DNA of 64,000 bases from Aquila chrysaetos chrysaetos (lineage: Eukaryota; Chordata; Aves; Accipitriformes; Accipitridae), in contig NC_044007.1 of NCBI RefSeq assembly GCF_900496995.4, positions 74,438,742 through 74,502,741 of the forward strand, given 5' to 3'. The notes below the pieces were generated by a model. The model worked only from the letters and a program-made list of their open reading frames with translations. It had not been told where the DNA came from and did not search any database. Position numbers and translations under genes: made by a program. Of this stretch, positions 25,731 through 39,709 are shown one piece after another; position 1 is the stretch's first letter; every line of letters begins with the position of its first letter.

Positions 25731-28700
25731 CTAGCAAGGCCAAGATGTCTCTCAGTATGTTTAATTTATCTTAGAACAAATTACTTGGCAATTTAGTCAT
25801 GGCTATATGTATATATTAATAATTTAAACAATCATCCCTAAGCAGAATGATTTCTTGCTAATGCAAGTTTCTCTAATATAGAGCTACTCTGAATGCTGCA
25901 TCGACGTGGTCTTAATAGGCTTTTACCACTTTACATGGAGTACCTATTCACTTTAAATAAAAGCATTGTGTATTATAGAACAAATTCACTTACTATAAAT
26001 TACCTAAATTTACAATAGGTGATTTAGATACAGGCACATATCTGTTTATGTCAGCTAAGAATCTAGGACTGGGTTTATTTTTCCTCTCCCTGTAGCCACA
26101 CCATTTTAATAGAAAACCTTTATAGAAATAAAAATTCTGAATGTTTGTTATATTGCAACAAATAGGTAATGGGGTAAAGAAATGTGTAAACTCTGTAAGA
26201 AAACAAATAGAAAATGAAAACAACACATCTGTCCATATGTGATTTATCTAGTAAAAGAGATATACATAAAATACATATAAATACATAAAATCCTAGGTAT
26301 TGCTGTGATCTGTGACTTCCAATACAGTCTGTAGTGTGTAGCTGCATTATTTTTATTCCCTTTTTATAGACTGCAAGTTCAGTTAATAAAGTCTGAAAAA
26401 CTTCAATTAGAAAAATCTCCAATATAATTACATAGCTACAGTGTATAGATCCACTGTGATCGCTTTGAGTGTCTTGGCTTTTACTTACAGAATGAAAGGC
26501 AAAGAAATCGTCGTGATATGCCTGTTATGGATACCCTCTCTCCTGGGAGTTCTGGTGACTTGGAGTTATCAAAAATACTTATTGATAAGGTGCAGGCACC
26601 ATATCAGCTACTAAGCTTATTAGACATAAGCTAACCCCACTGCGTAGCAGTTACTGCCTGCAGCCAGGAGGGAATTAAAAGAGTCTCCTGTTCTATATGC
26701 ACCTCCGGACTCGCTCTGGGGATCGGAGCACTACTCTCACCCAAATGTCTAGCGTAATGTCTTTGTGAAAGGTGCACCTGAGTATCTCCCAAGGGTGTGT
26801 GGGTTGGTTTTGATTCTTTATGTTTTTCCTCTGATCTCACTGAGGGAAAAGGCAACCTCTGTAGGGCAGGAAAAATACTTTCCTATATATTTGTATAGCC
26901 CTTAGCACGTAGAGTGCCTACACTCCAATGGTATTTATAGGTACACATACTGGCTGTTCTTAAAACAAGTAAAGGAAGTAATATGAGCACCAAAGCTAAC
27001 GAAGGCTGGTTACTGCTTATCTCTGAGCCTCATATGGCTGGGTTCTCCGATATCCCTTAAGGGGCAGGCACTGACAGAGCTGTTACTGCTCTTGAGACAT
27101 TCATGTAACGTCTTTCCATGGTGTCCCAGAAGGATGGCCATCGTCTTTTCCTTCATTGGTGGAAGTGTTAGGGGTTTTCTTGCCTTCTTTTGTCAAACTT
27201 GAGGGAACTTCGTATCTTTGAGACCTCAGCTGCTTAAGTGATTTGACTGAAATTTGCTAACAGGCTCCAAAGTGATGAGAGAGACAGTGACATGCAAGTG
27301 TGTGCATGCATGCACGTGTGCCGAGAGAGTTAGAGGATTCATGGTCTCCACAGCTTATGTAGTAAGTCAGGTTTATAAATAAGCTAACTTCAGTGTACAC
27401 CTTGTACCTGGGAAAGCATATTTTTTAATTTGTTGTATCTCAGAGGTTGATTTCACATTCATTGGCACACTTGTAAGTGTCTGCCAGAGAATTTCTGGCT
27501 AAAATATCTGTGGTAACTCAGAATTACTGTGTCTCGTGGTTTCTATGTACTGAAACTATATTATCTCCTACCATTTCTGCAGTGGGCTTTTTGGTTAGAA
27601 ACTCTGCAGTTATTTCAAATTTTAGGATATCGACCCAGTTGTTGCTCATTTTCTTTTAAGAGAGAAACCGTCACTTTGAAGTGTTACGAGTTCTCCACAT
27701 TGAAAAGGCTTCAAAGCAAAATGGTTAGACTAGTTCATGATTGCTGTCTTACAGCCCTTGTTAGATGTAAAAGCAGACCACAGACTTCACTAGCAGACCA
27801 CTTTAACTTTGCCTCATGGGTCGTGGAGAAAACTGCTGTTCATCTAGCCAGTTTGAGGCTATATATAAAATACTAGTTCTTATCCCCTAACAAAAATTTT
27901 CTTCTTCATCATCATCTTCCCAGGATCAGATTGTGATTGAAGACACAGAGCAGAAAGAAAGGAGGGATGGATAAGCAGAGAAAAGGGGGAGGAAAGAAAA
28001 GCAAAAAAAAGCAACCCTTTCCTGCTACCCTTTCTCCAGTCTCCCCTGCATCTGAGGACCAGGAGAAAAGTAGTATATAAATATATCTCCTAAGGGCACA
28101 AACAATACATTTATTTGTTCTGTGGCATTTAGGTAAAGAGCCTTTAGAAAGTTTTTCAGAGAAATGGCTAAAATTTACGAGGGCATGGGAGGAAAGGTTA
28201 AAAAGGTAGGATTCTCAGTGAATGTTAACTTCAAGTATTTGAAAATCCTTTGTAGGATGCTGTGGCCTTCATATTAGAAGGAGGATGGGCACATGGAAGG
28301 AATTGAGGCAAGAGCACTGTTGGAAGAATCCAGACAGGAAAAGGACTGGAGACCACATTTAGCAGGCACATTACATTTTCGGAAAAGGTGCCATTGTACC
28401 AGCAGGACCTTGTTCTGTTTCACAGCTCCCAGAGATATATCTGTTACCATCAGAGGCTCTTGATGCAATAAAATTAATAACAATAAAACCCCCGAAGTCA
28501 GATTCTGGTTCCACCATCCCAAGAACTTAAAACAGATGGGGGGAGCAGGGGGGAGAGAAAAATTAATCCCGAAAAGCAATGTGATTACAAGGATACCTAG
28601 TTTTTTCTGAGAGGCAATGAGTAAGGCTGAGATAAGCATCCCAGGTAAAGATTCACTGAGCTTTGTTGAATTGGAATGTGTTCTGTAATGTGTTGAAAGA

Positions 28701-29051
28701 ATGACAACCAGCTGAAATTTGGAAGGCATACTCTTTCCTTTTGACTGTAAATAGCTCGTGTTCACGCATGAATACACATAAGAGAAGATGGGGAGATGAC
28801 CTATGGAATGGAGGGACAGAAAAAAAACCCACCAAAATCTCCCTTCGTACTTTACTCCAGATGTTTTTTTACCACACAAAACATGCTTTCAATTGTATGA
28901 AAGTCTTTCGTACAATCAAGTATCACTCAGAAAAACTGGTGTGTATATATACTTTTATCAAAAAAGATAATTTTAGCTTTCACATATATTATTTTTCCTA
29001 CTTTATTCTGCAGATACAAGATTAGTCATTTTGTTTGATCTTGCCTGTGTT
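25731..29051. other. Unique AT-rich sequence, no gene recognised
   Basis: No exon, RNA gene or named repeat recognised. The 201-codon minus-strand frame at 28,274-28,879 starts with TTG and is hydrophobic without motif, so I treat it as chance. A GTGTGTGCATGCATGCACGTGTG-like purine/pyrimidine alternating stretch at about 27,299-27,321 could adopt Z-DNA. Confidence 0.55.
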
Positions 29052-29069
29052 GGGGGGGGGGGGGGGGGG
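29052..29069. repeat. G18 homopolymer tract
   Basis: Eighteen consecutive G are followed by an A-rich stretch (AAGGAAAAAAAA). It has G-quadruplex potential on the plus strand. The length is likely variable or imprecise. Confidence 0.95.
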
Positions 29070-29667
29070 AAGGAAAAAAAATATAGTCCCTGAGATTTCA
29101 GGTTAGATTAGGGATGATAGTACAAGAGGCAGCCTGAAGTTTAGTGATGACTTACCAGGTTTGCAAGACTGTCTTGATGTTCACCTATAAGTTAATGTGC
29201 ACATTTAAAATAGGAAGAGGTTTTTGACATAATATGCAAGTGATTGAAGGCTGTACATAAAAATACAGTGTATCATATATATACAGTTTATACAGTATAA
29301 ACTTGCAGGCATTTCTCTGTGTATAAAATGTGAAACATTGAGGAAATTTGAATATATTTTTCTGTTTATCTGAGTTTGGGAGAAGGTGGGCTGAGAATGA
29401 CTAGAATAGCTCATTTTAGAGAGGGTGTTATAATTACAGTAATATGAAGTGGTTTTCTTACTTCGTTGGCAGCACAAAACCATCAAAAGTCAAATTACTT
29501 CAGATGAACAGAAACACTATTTTGTATGATCCAAAAATGTTCTTTGCTGTGTTTTGCATGTTTAAGAATAAATGCATGTAAATCTAGTCTTAAAGTATTC
29601 TGAGACAGTAGATTAAATGTTCATTTTAAGAAATGTTACAGTGAAGCTTCCCTCCCTGCCAAGCCTG
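29070..29667. other. Unique AT-rich sequence, nothing recognised
   Basis: No exon or repeat recognised; a TATATATACAGTTTATACAGTATA-like A/T-rich stretch lies near 29,276-29,300. Confidence 0.55.
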
Positions 29668-29692
29668 CCCCCCCCCCCCAAAAAAAAAAAAA
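29668..29692. repeat. C12-A13 homopolymer tract
   Basis: Twelve C (29668-29679) run directly into thirteen A (29680-29692), then an A/C-rich tail to about 29,720. The arrangement repeats the C-then-A design of the 5494-5529 tract. Confidence 0.95.
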
Positions 29693-29720
29693 CAAAAACC
29701 ACAAAAACCCAAACCCAACC

Positions 29721-32700
29721 ATGAAAAACTGAAAGGCTGGGAGGCTGGACATCGGAAATACTGGCTACATTTGAACAGACTGGACCAGGCTAGTTTCTGT
29801 CAAACCATATCTTATGTTTTGTTGCAGAAAACTTCGGAGTGTGTTAGCAAATTTCAATCAAATCAGATAAGCAGCTTATTATGCTAATCTAGGATTTGCA
29901 AGACTTGGGTTGTTGTTCACCTGACTGGTCACATGCTCCCCATATAAACAAATCACGATGGGTGATGTTCCATACTGAAATAAATAGTGGAGCTGGGATG
30001 CTTAGAACAGCTAATTAATCCTGCCTGAGTGCAGTACTAATGAAGCTTATCTGACTTTGTAGTAATAAAGCTAACTACCTTTCCCATCCAGCCCACCCTT
30101 TCTGACTAGGAAGCCTATAGAGAGTGGAGCACCAGTGGTGCTTTCTCTTTCTGTCTGTTCTCAGTCTGTGGCTTTCCCTTTCTCAAACTATCTGCTTTTC
30201 CACACAGCCCCCAAACTTTTTCATGCAGGCCTCTGGGTGTCTCATTAATCCTTTGCTTTGCAAACCTGCACTTTACTCTTCTCCAGATAGTCTACCTCAT
30301 CAGCTAAGCATGCTGCCATGTTGGGCACACACCACCCCCCCCGCCCCGAGAATATTTTGTATCATAACTTGTGGATAGTCTGGAACTGTCTCCCAAAGAG
30401 AGTACTTACTCCAGTGAGGGTCCTTCATCCAGCCCTTTTGCTGTGGAGAGTAGTGGGGCAGGCACAAGGTAGACGTAGTGTAGAGCTGAGCCCTTTGGAT
30501 GTGTCCAGGTAGATCCTGACGCAGGTTGTGAGTGATCTCGGTTCTCGGACTCCCACTGCTAAGACCCTTCTTGGTGTGCTCAGAAAGAAGCAGTAGCTCA
30601 GACATCACGTGCCAGGGGATTTCGCATGCCTGCAGAAGGCTTTTCACAATTTCACTATTAAGATACTTTGCTAAAATTCCTCCAAAGTCCTGTTTTGAAG
30701 TTGGCTGGCTTTGTTCCTCCCTTGCCTGTCTGTGAAAGGAAGGGTTATCTGTTACATTCTTTTACCACAAGGGAGTTACAAAGCTAAGTAAAAAAATGAT
30801 TTTGTTGTGATTCAAAGTTAGCTCTTTGCTTGATCTTGGGAAGGTGCAGGTTTTTTGAAATGAATGGTTTGTTTGTTATGAATTTGGAACTGCTCAGTTG
30901 CTTAAAGCTAGTCTGTTTTGTAATAAGTACCCTCTGTTGCACTGGTTAAAAGAAACAAAAATCTGTGTACTATTGTTTACTGATCAGTGCCAGCTGTACC
31001 TACAGTTAACGCTTGTCTACATGGGGAAGTGAGCCTCTTTGAAATGTTAGAGGAATACTGTTTGACCTCAAAATGTTCTTGACTTACTTTACTCTTTCTT
31101 CAAGGATGTCTTCTCATGAGACCTTATTTCTAGTACGATTTCATTATTTACTGTAGGAAAAAAAAAATCACTGTCTTCCTGTCATGTTTCCCCCACTATC
31201 CTGGAGCAAATTAAAGATAACTTAGAAATTTTTCCAGCAAGATCTCTCTCCCATTTCATCTTTGAGCACACTTTTTCTTTCTCTTGTTTACCTCCACAGA
31301 TCTCACCTTCAACTATTTTCTCATTTACACAGACACTGCACTCTCCTTTTGAGAAATGTCGTAAAGTAGCGTTCCTTTTCTCCCTTGTCATCTTTATTTC
31401 TCTGTGTATTTTCCTTAGAAAAATATAATTATGAAGAGACTTAGGTAGAAATTGAATCTAGCCAATATTTTAAAGCCCCAGAGGGGTTGCCAGGAGGTAA
31501 CTATGGAATTAAACTCCCCAAAGTTCAGCATTATTCAGCTATGAAAATTATGTTCAGGACCATCTATCTGCTCAAGAGCTTGTTTTTCCCTTTCTAGAGT
31601 GGTAAGTCACTAGAATTGCACTGTTGCGAAACCACCTAAAATGAAAACAAAGCATAGAAAAAAGTAGCCTGTTTTCCATTTACATTGTATACTTTATTTT
31701 CTCTTAAAGATTTTTGCTGTTGTTAGGGTTTTTTTTTTAAATAAATGGAATTGTTAATTTTCATTTTTACTTCTGCAAATGTTTTTTTTTTTCTAGGACA
31801 GGTATCCTTACATTATAAGTCTTTGAGCTGATGCTGAGCCATCAAGCAGAGCTCTCTGTAGAGCATCACCACACTGGGAAGAGATGCTTGCTCAGTCACA
31901 GATTTCTATGCAGTCTGTACAGCCACATTAATTTGAGAGCTGCTTTTATAAGGTGCAGGGTTAATTACATCAGGTGTAGACTTGCTGTGATTCAAGCATG
32001 CAATTCTCCTGGCTAGCTGGAAGTTCTTCAAGTAGCACTCTGTTCTGCAGTACATAGTGACTGAACCAGGGAGGTGCTTGCTTGTTAATTCAGGAGATTT
32101 TTGCGTATGTAAAAAGCTAATAAATGTAGTCTGTGTTTGATTTGGTTTTGCTGCTATCTTGCACCAAAAACCTGCTTAACTTATTCCCCGCTTTCAATCC
32201 TGGATCTCTCTTATTAGGGGTATCACCACAGAATGGGCACTGTAGAAGGGAGAGCCTCTGAGATTTGGCATAAGATAAATGATTCCTGTTGGGGTTATGA
32301 AGTTGGATAGTCCTTGTTAAAGATCCCAATCTTTGGGATGTCAGCTTTGTTGCATCCCTTCAGTAAATTTTTGCAATGCAGGCAATTATTCTTGTCAGCT
32401 TAGTAGTGATAGGAAATACTAATAAATGTTTTGGAAGCTGTTATTTGACCTCAAGCTGCACTTAGGTCTTATTTCACTGTATTTAAAATTGAATCACACA
32501 ACTTTGCTATTTTGTGTGGCTTTTTACATGCATTTTATTTCAACTGGAAGAGTTAATAACGAGCATATGTCATGAGCTGCGAGTACCATGTAACATGGCT
32601 GAAGTTTTCCAAAGCAATTGTCCTATTTCAGATTTCTTGTCTGAAATATCTTAAAATGTATTTATGCTGATACGTAGGTGTGGTCCAAGGTCTTAGCTTG

Positions 32701-34430
32701 GACAGCTTTCTGTGGCTGTTAATTCCCATATATCAGAACCAGAAACTGACTATGATTGTGAAGGATGAACAGTCTTCAAGTAGCATTTATGTAGACATAG
32801 TAGAGTTGCTATGATGCTATATTGTGGGATATATCAGGCTATTGCAGTTACATAAGAACTGAATGATTTTTTCCTTACCTAAATAGCAGTGACCACCTAT
32901 CCTGTCTTTATAAGCACTTTTAGACTTTTTACAGTGAAGTTGATGAGATTAACCTTAATCGAGAGTTTCAAACCGCTTTCAAGGGGGATTTTAGATAGCC
33001 TTTATAGCCTAAGCTAGGTTTAAATGACAGGGAGTGTTCATGCAGTCACATGTGGCATCTCAGCTGGGTGGTGGTAATTAACAACCAAGAAGAGGATAGC
33101 TTCTTAAATAATTGCTCAGGCATAATTGACCTGTGAACCTAGTCTCTTTTAGTGCAACTGACAGAATGCATAGGTTGTTGTTCAACACATAATATATTTG
33201 GTTTACAGTGATAAACCTGTATTTATTGTTTATTATTGTAAATAATAAACTTTTTTTTGTTGTATGACATGCTACATAAATAAGACTAAAATATAACTAA
33301 AGAAAAATACCGACATTTGTAGAAATTGAGGTATACCATTTCACCAATGCAAGGATAGTACTTCAAAGATTTTCTTTAATCTGTAGGCCAAATTCAGATT
33401 CCCTACTTTTCCTGGACTCAAATGAGTAAAAATAAAAATTGCAGACAGTAATCATGCAACAATTTCTCAGAGAGTGACTATCAGAAAAATGGTGTAATAT
33501 ATCATCCTCTAGTTTGTAGTGCATGTTAGAAGGATTGTGAGAAGGTGGGGAAGGAGAGGATAACCTGGGGCTGGAAACTGTAGGGAAGGTTTTCTGTACT
33601 ACTGTGATCTTTCAGTGATTGTTCAAAGTAGACAAGCTCTTGATTTTTAGGATTTTTCCTATTAAATGTATTGTTACTTATTTTACTGATATCATGATTC
33701 ATTTTACTCCAATGCCAAGGCTGAACTTTCACTTCCTTGGAAAAAAGTAATTTAGCTAGGTTTCAGGTTTTTAGAAGATGATGGCTTGGAGAGAAATTCC
33801 TAAAAGCCTGTAGCAACTGCATGGGATTACATTAGTCAAAGGAAATGATCTAGCATAAGCAGATTTTCTTGTGTTGCTAAATTATTAGTCTTAAATTTGT
33901 TATTTCTCCCCTTTTTTCCTCACACTTTGAGAGGATTGCGAGGTGGGTTGCTGGTAGGTTAGGAATTGTCTGAATTGAGAGAGGAAAAATATAAGCTTTG
34001 CTTGTGTACCGATAACCTGATAGGATTAATGAGTGATCATACCCATGAAAATTACTATAAAAGAGAATTGCTTTCTTCATCTCAACTGTTGGGACTTAAA
34101 GTTGCATGTTCCAGGGCATGAGAGAGATTGTTTTGCTGACTAAGGTAACTTTGGGATGAAAGGCTAAAAAATTACTTGGAAGTTATATATTGGCTTACAT
34201 GCAGCTGTTGGCTGCTCTACTCATCCATACAGACACTGAGCAATAGCGAAAAAAAATCTCTATATATCGTGGGGTCGTCAGTGTTGGAAATGACTGCTGA
34301 CCCTGCTAATGCTAGGCTATTACCACAACATAGAAAAACAGTAATTTAAAATAATTGATATTTTGTAAGGTAGATTGAATTTCTACTATTTTTCTCAATG
34401 TTTACCTACTTCAGGCATAAGACTGGGTTT
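29721..34430. other. Unique sequence, no gene recognised
   Basis: No exon or named repeat recognised. The interval 30,100-30,720 is richer in G and C and holds overlapping frames on both strands (115 aa at 30,300-30,647 minus is the longest), without domain features. The rest is AT-rich with frames below 75 aa. Confidence 0.5.
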
Positions 34431-34437
34431 TTTTATA

Positions 34438-34513
34438 AAAAAAAAAAAAAATCTCTCTCCATGTCTGTCTCTCTCCCCGCCTCTGTCTCACACATGCACA
34501 CACACGCACACAG
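34438..34513. repeat. A-tract, CT-rich and CA low-complexity array
   Basis: An A14-type run is followed by CTCTCTCC/GTCTCTCT pyrimidine-rich sequence and then by ACACACGCACACAC. It is a composite simple repeat, and the short frames that cross it in both strands are artefacts of low complexity. Confidence 0.85.
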
Positions 34514-37500
34514 AATATTTGAAAATTACTAGTACCACCATCAAGCCAAGGAGGCTGCAACACTTTAATTTGTAACCTGCTATTCTTTTCATACAAAAGA
34601 CAGCATTTAAGGTAAAAGAGCTGTCTATCAATTTTCCTGTTTCAACTTGCTTCTGAAATGAACTGCCAGTCTCCAGGACGGGAGCCCTATTTGCAGGGCT
34701 GTCTTGTGAAGGAAACAGCAATGTGCCAAAACTCAGTAAGCAGCACAATAGTCCTGCTTTCAGTGGTGGAATCTTCACTAATACAGAAGGCTTCACACCT
34801 GACTTGAGAAAATTTAGATAAAATTGTGTCAGTTTTCAGGAAGCCGTTCATACAACCTCCTCTCCAAAAGGAAAAAGGTTTAAAAAAAAAAAAAAAAAAA
34901 ATCCAACCTCTTTCTGCCCTCACAACCCCTCCAAGAAAAGCACAAGCCTAAGATTTTAATTATCTAATATATACCAATGAAATCAGTTTCCTCATGTGCA
35001 ATGCTTTTAAAGGAAATTTAACTCTTCTGCAGTCTGGCGTTTGCTAAAATCTTAGAACATAAATTTGTTTATAAACAAAAACTTTATTTAGAAACAAAAA
35101 CCCCTTTAGTCCTAAATTTATAGAAGAGACAACATTTAGGCCGGGGGAAAAAAAAATCAGACACGCACTTCTGTGGTTTATTCTGTTGTAAAGGCAGCAG
35201 TTGAAATTCTACTGTTATACTGGTAACGGAATATAACTAATTAATGGAGTTACTCCAGATTTCTGGCTGTACCTAAATGCTGACCTTAGCTGTTGCAGAC
35301 ATGGGACTACTGTGAGACTACATGGACCAAAGGAAGTTTGGATACAGTCCCTAATCAGTGAAACCACTCTATTTTGCATAATCCAGCACAGTTTTGGTAG
35401 AGTCACACTATTCCTACTCTCCTCTTTACAGCTGCAAAATCTAAACTCAATCCCCAGTTCACAAATCAATTTAAAATGTTTCCTCTTTACACCTACTTGA
35501 ACTGCAGTCATGAAAAAAGTGAAGTTTGAGAGTTCTGACTGCTCTTTGATCTTATAAAAAGTTGGCAAATATTATGGTGGTTAATTTCTCACATAGACTG
35601 TATATTGTTCTGATGGGAATTGTTTTATGCACTCACTATTGCAGCTGCAAATTGTTTAGAAAAACTGAGATCTAGATAGGCTAGTTAAATGATAAATAAC
35701 CTGTTTTTACTAGCTCCATCTTAGACTTACTCAAACTTGCCAATAAGAAGACTGTCACCTTTTCGTAAATCAGATATCATGTACCGATTGGACTACCTCT
35801 CCTCTTCCTCAGATTGAAGAGTCTCATCGTGTGCTGTTAACTCAGCCCAGTTCTACTAATTGTAATTGACTGAATTTCTCCCTTCCTGCCCCCCCTTCCC
35901 TAGACTGTATACACACAGCTTTTGAGAGAGAAGGTCTTGGCCCAATTGCAAAGGGCGTGTCATCATTCTCCTTGTTAACACTCTGGGGAAAGGCTTTACA
36001 AGAGAGCAAGTCAATGAAGGAGATCTCTTAAGAGTCAGGCATTGGGAACTGGCATGACTTCTGTATGTGGATTAAAACTTTAATCTTTGCAACTTTTTAA
36101 GTAAGGTGTTTGAGAATGTACAATTTCGCTAAATACTAATATACAACCATTATATTTGGAATTGATTAGTGCTATGCTATTATGAAATACACTACATATT
36201 AATAAAATACTAAGGGAAGGATAAGGAATTATGCAGAGTGGGTGGATAGGAACTAAATAATATATTAGAAGTAGCTGAGAGCTATCTGAGGGGTAGGAAA
36301 ATTAAAATGTATGGTTTTAAGAGAATGTTTGAATAACTGATGGGAATAGATGGCTACTGCTTGTTAGGATGAGTTAGTGGAGACAGTAGGGAGGGGCCGA
36401 ACTACACCAAAGTTTTCAGGGAGTGTGTATGTAGATGTTATATGGGCATCTTGAGAGATGTGGGGGAGGTTCAGTCATAAACACTTGAGGATGGTAATTT
36501 TTGCTCAGGATGAGTAATGTGTGGTGCAAAATGGTAATGGCTAGAAAAAAGCCATGGCGTCAGGAAAAGAAGATAAAATGCCCTTGGCAGGCTCCAGGAG
36601 AAAAGTGCGTGTACCTGGGCAAGAGTCAGGGCTGGGTGGAGAACTGGGGCAAATGTACCCTCTTGTCAGTAGAGGATACCAGCAGGTAAGAGTGACCAGT
36701 GGAAGAAGTTGACCAGTTTACTGTGCAGAGAAGTCTGGGCTCGTATTAAGCATTTCTCAACTTCTGTTCCAGCTATGCCTGCATATACACATTCTCCTCC
36801 TAGGTGCTTTTTGTCTGTCAAAATCAAAAGGGAGATAGTAAGATCTGAGCTCTCTGGCATTTTGGGGATGTCAGCAGTGAAAACGTAGGCTAGCAGCATG
36901 CCTGTCACTCTGTGCTAGATGTTGTAAAGGCAGATCAGCCTGCACGCATGAATACCCTGTGATGTGTCTGAGACCTGGAAACTTAGTCATTGTTTTCTTA
37001 CTTTATAAGTGGGTTTGTAACTGCTATGCTGTCAGTCTGAGGTGATTTTGAAAATGTCGCTGTTGTAATTAGTAAGTAAAAAGGCATTTATTCAGCTTTG
37101 GTATCTGCTTATTGTTCATGCAAAACAGATAGCAAGCACCTGTAATTCTTTAATTTCAGATTCTTCTGATCTTGTGCGTGCATGCAAGGAAACGATGGAG
37201 ACTCACACATTTTGCAAACTTTTTTGTGATTTAGGAAAAAAAATCTATTTATAAAACACCAGAATAATAGCACCATTTTGAAACTGAGTGAGCTACATTA
37301 TCAAACAATGGAAACTTGTAAACAATGGAAACTGTGGTAACTTACAAAAAATGGAAAGACTCCAAGAGAAACTTGCTATTACACTGTTTCTAACTGAGAA
37401 ACTGAAAGCGTAAAGAAATGCCTGGAGGGCAAAAAACCCCTCAGAACACCAAACCCCAATGTTTCATATAGTATTATGTCTGTGTTTTCAAAGAGAGCCC

Positions 37501-39709
37501 CATAGATATGTAGCCAGAGTTCAAATGCTTATCCTGTATCATTTCTTTAGGGGATGAAAAAGTACTAAGCTCCCAAGTCACTAGGGCCAGCTACTGCTAG
37601 CGAGTCATGATCATGCACTAGATTTTTCCACTGCTGTTACAAATTGCTGATTTATGTCTCCTTAGCTTAATCAAATCATTAACTATCCTGAGCAAAAGAC
37701 AGTTATAGAAAGCTGTGAAAAGTATGTTATCAAAGTCTTTATATGGACGTGAGGGCAAATTAACCTCATGTGTTGCCTAGGTCTTGAAAGTACAAAAATG
37801 TTAAGCTCAAATGATGAAATGTTTCTATCCAGCTGCACTTTACTTCTCTGCTGATTAAATTGTTAATTAATAAGTTAGCAGGCATGTAGTCCTGAAGTTG
37901 ATATAAGGCACTATTTTTTGAAATCTTGATTTACTATCATGTGGGAACAATAAACCATTATTTTTGTAAGAGGGCAAGGATGTATCAGCAGGAATCTCTA
38001 TATTTTTGCTCTGAAAAATAATTTGTCATATTTTTCAGGAGGTATAAATCAGTAAAGCTTTAAACCGTTTTTTGTAGTCTGCCAGTGAACACTAGCTGAA
38101 AATCTGGCCCACTTTTAACTAGAGCAAAATAAAATTTATGGAAAAGACTGCAGTCTATAGGCTATATCCCCTCTTTGAAATGCTGGAGAAATAAAAACAA
38201 TGAAACATAAATTTCTGGATTGTTGAGAAGCCACAGATACTACATACAGGGTAGTATAGCTTTATTTTTTATAATACTGGGATGAATTTTTCAGCAGGTA
38301 TATACTGATGCTATTATCCTAAAATGAATTTGTGGTTGATTTCTTAAGCCTTTCACTCTTTATAACTTTTTGTGTCTAAACCAAAGTAGTACTTTTAGTA
38401 CTTGCCTGTATATCTTCTCTTTCTCCTTTTCTTTCATATCTCTCAATCACCCTAGCTTTTTCACCAGTAGAAAACTAACATTATTTTGTGGCAGAATCGT
38501 TGGTAGGATGTAGACCCTGAGTAATTTTGGATAAATTAGTGAAAGTCTGTGGAAAGACCAGATAATAGACTGAGTTTCTTGTCTTTATTTGCGCACTGAG
38601 TTGAATCTGTGCTGAAGTCTTTGCTGTCATTGCTCATTTTTAGCATAAAACCAACAGAACTACTGGACTGAAAAAATAATGCAGCTGACTCACCCAGTAC
38701 CAAATAATAAGCATATTAATTTTCAAGATTACACGTTTTAAAGCAATTTAGGACTGATTGGGGGTTATTATAGCTGAGCTGATTTATAAACAAGAATCAA
38801 TTAGGAAAGGCCAGATCTTTCCTGCATTTAGGTATATAAGTGTGAGAGGTGGGATTCCTGTGGATAAATGTTCCTGTCTGTATTGGACCCATTCACCCTG
38901 AACCCTTCCCATAGTCAATGACCATCTAGTCAACAGAATCCAAGCTGCGATTTGCCTTACCTTGAAGCAGACTTCTAAAACAGGCCAGATAAAAGAATGG
39001 CTCAACAAGGCTGGTTCTCTTTTTTGTCTTTAAGAAAGACACAGCTTGGCTATATTAGTTGTAGACATTTACCTCAAGTATTTAAATTAAGCTTAGGTAT
39101 GTAGAATACTGTTCTGTCAGTGGGTGTACAATGTGACAAATGTCCTTGTGTAGGTACATATCTCTGCTCTCCCTAAAGAAAGGCACTTGTGATGATCAGT
39201 TTTGTAAACCAGGCTGGGTACTGAAATTCTGCATGGCTGAAGCTATATAGGATCCTTCTTCCATGCACTTACTTTCTGGAAAAAAAGGCACTATATTAAA
39301 AATGTAATTACTTTGTACCAAGGTGAATTTCATGCCATTGTTATAGGCTATTTTTTCCCTGAGTTCATGAAAGTATAACCACAGAGCTATTTTTGTCCTA
39401 TTTTGGCAATCATGAGACCACAGCATGTGAACAAATTCCTTGAAAAGATGTATTTAGATCTCTCCTATTCCTGCCTTTATTTCATTTTGTACTAATATCA
39501 GTTGTGGTATGGAAGAGGATGTGTGGTATTGTAATTGAAGTAGACAGGATAATTCCCATTGATTTCAATGAGGTTTGGGTCACATATATTTTAAATTTGT
39601 ATAAAAATAAATGCAGATTTCCACATGTTGTTTACCTATATCTTAAAGAAGGAGTTCCAACATCAGTTCAGAGGCATTATCAAAAATTAAACTGTATTTT
39701 ATTGGAGGC
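34514..39709. other. Unique AT-rich sequence, no gene recognised
   Basis: No exon or named repeat recognised. It includes an A20 run at 34,882-34,901 and a 14-bp direct repeat (AAACAATGGAAACT at 37,303-37,316 and 37,320-37,333). The longest frame is 117 aa (35,215-35,568 minus), without recognised motif. Confidence 0.55.

Noticed and set aside
28274..28879. 201-codon minus-strand frame
   Set aside because: Starts with TTG, which is not a normal vertebrate start, and is hydrophobic without motif. An overlapping second minus frame is equally open.
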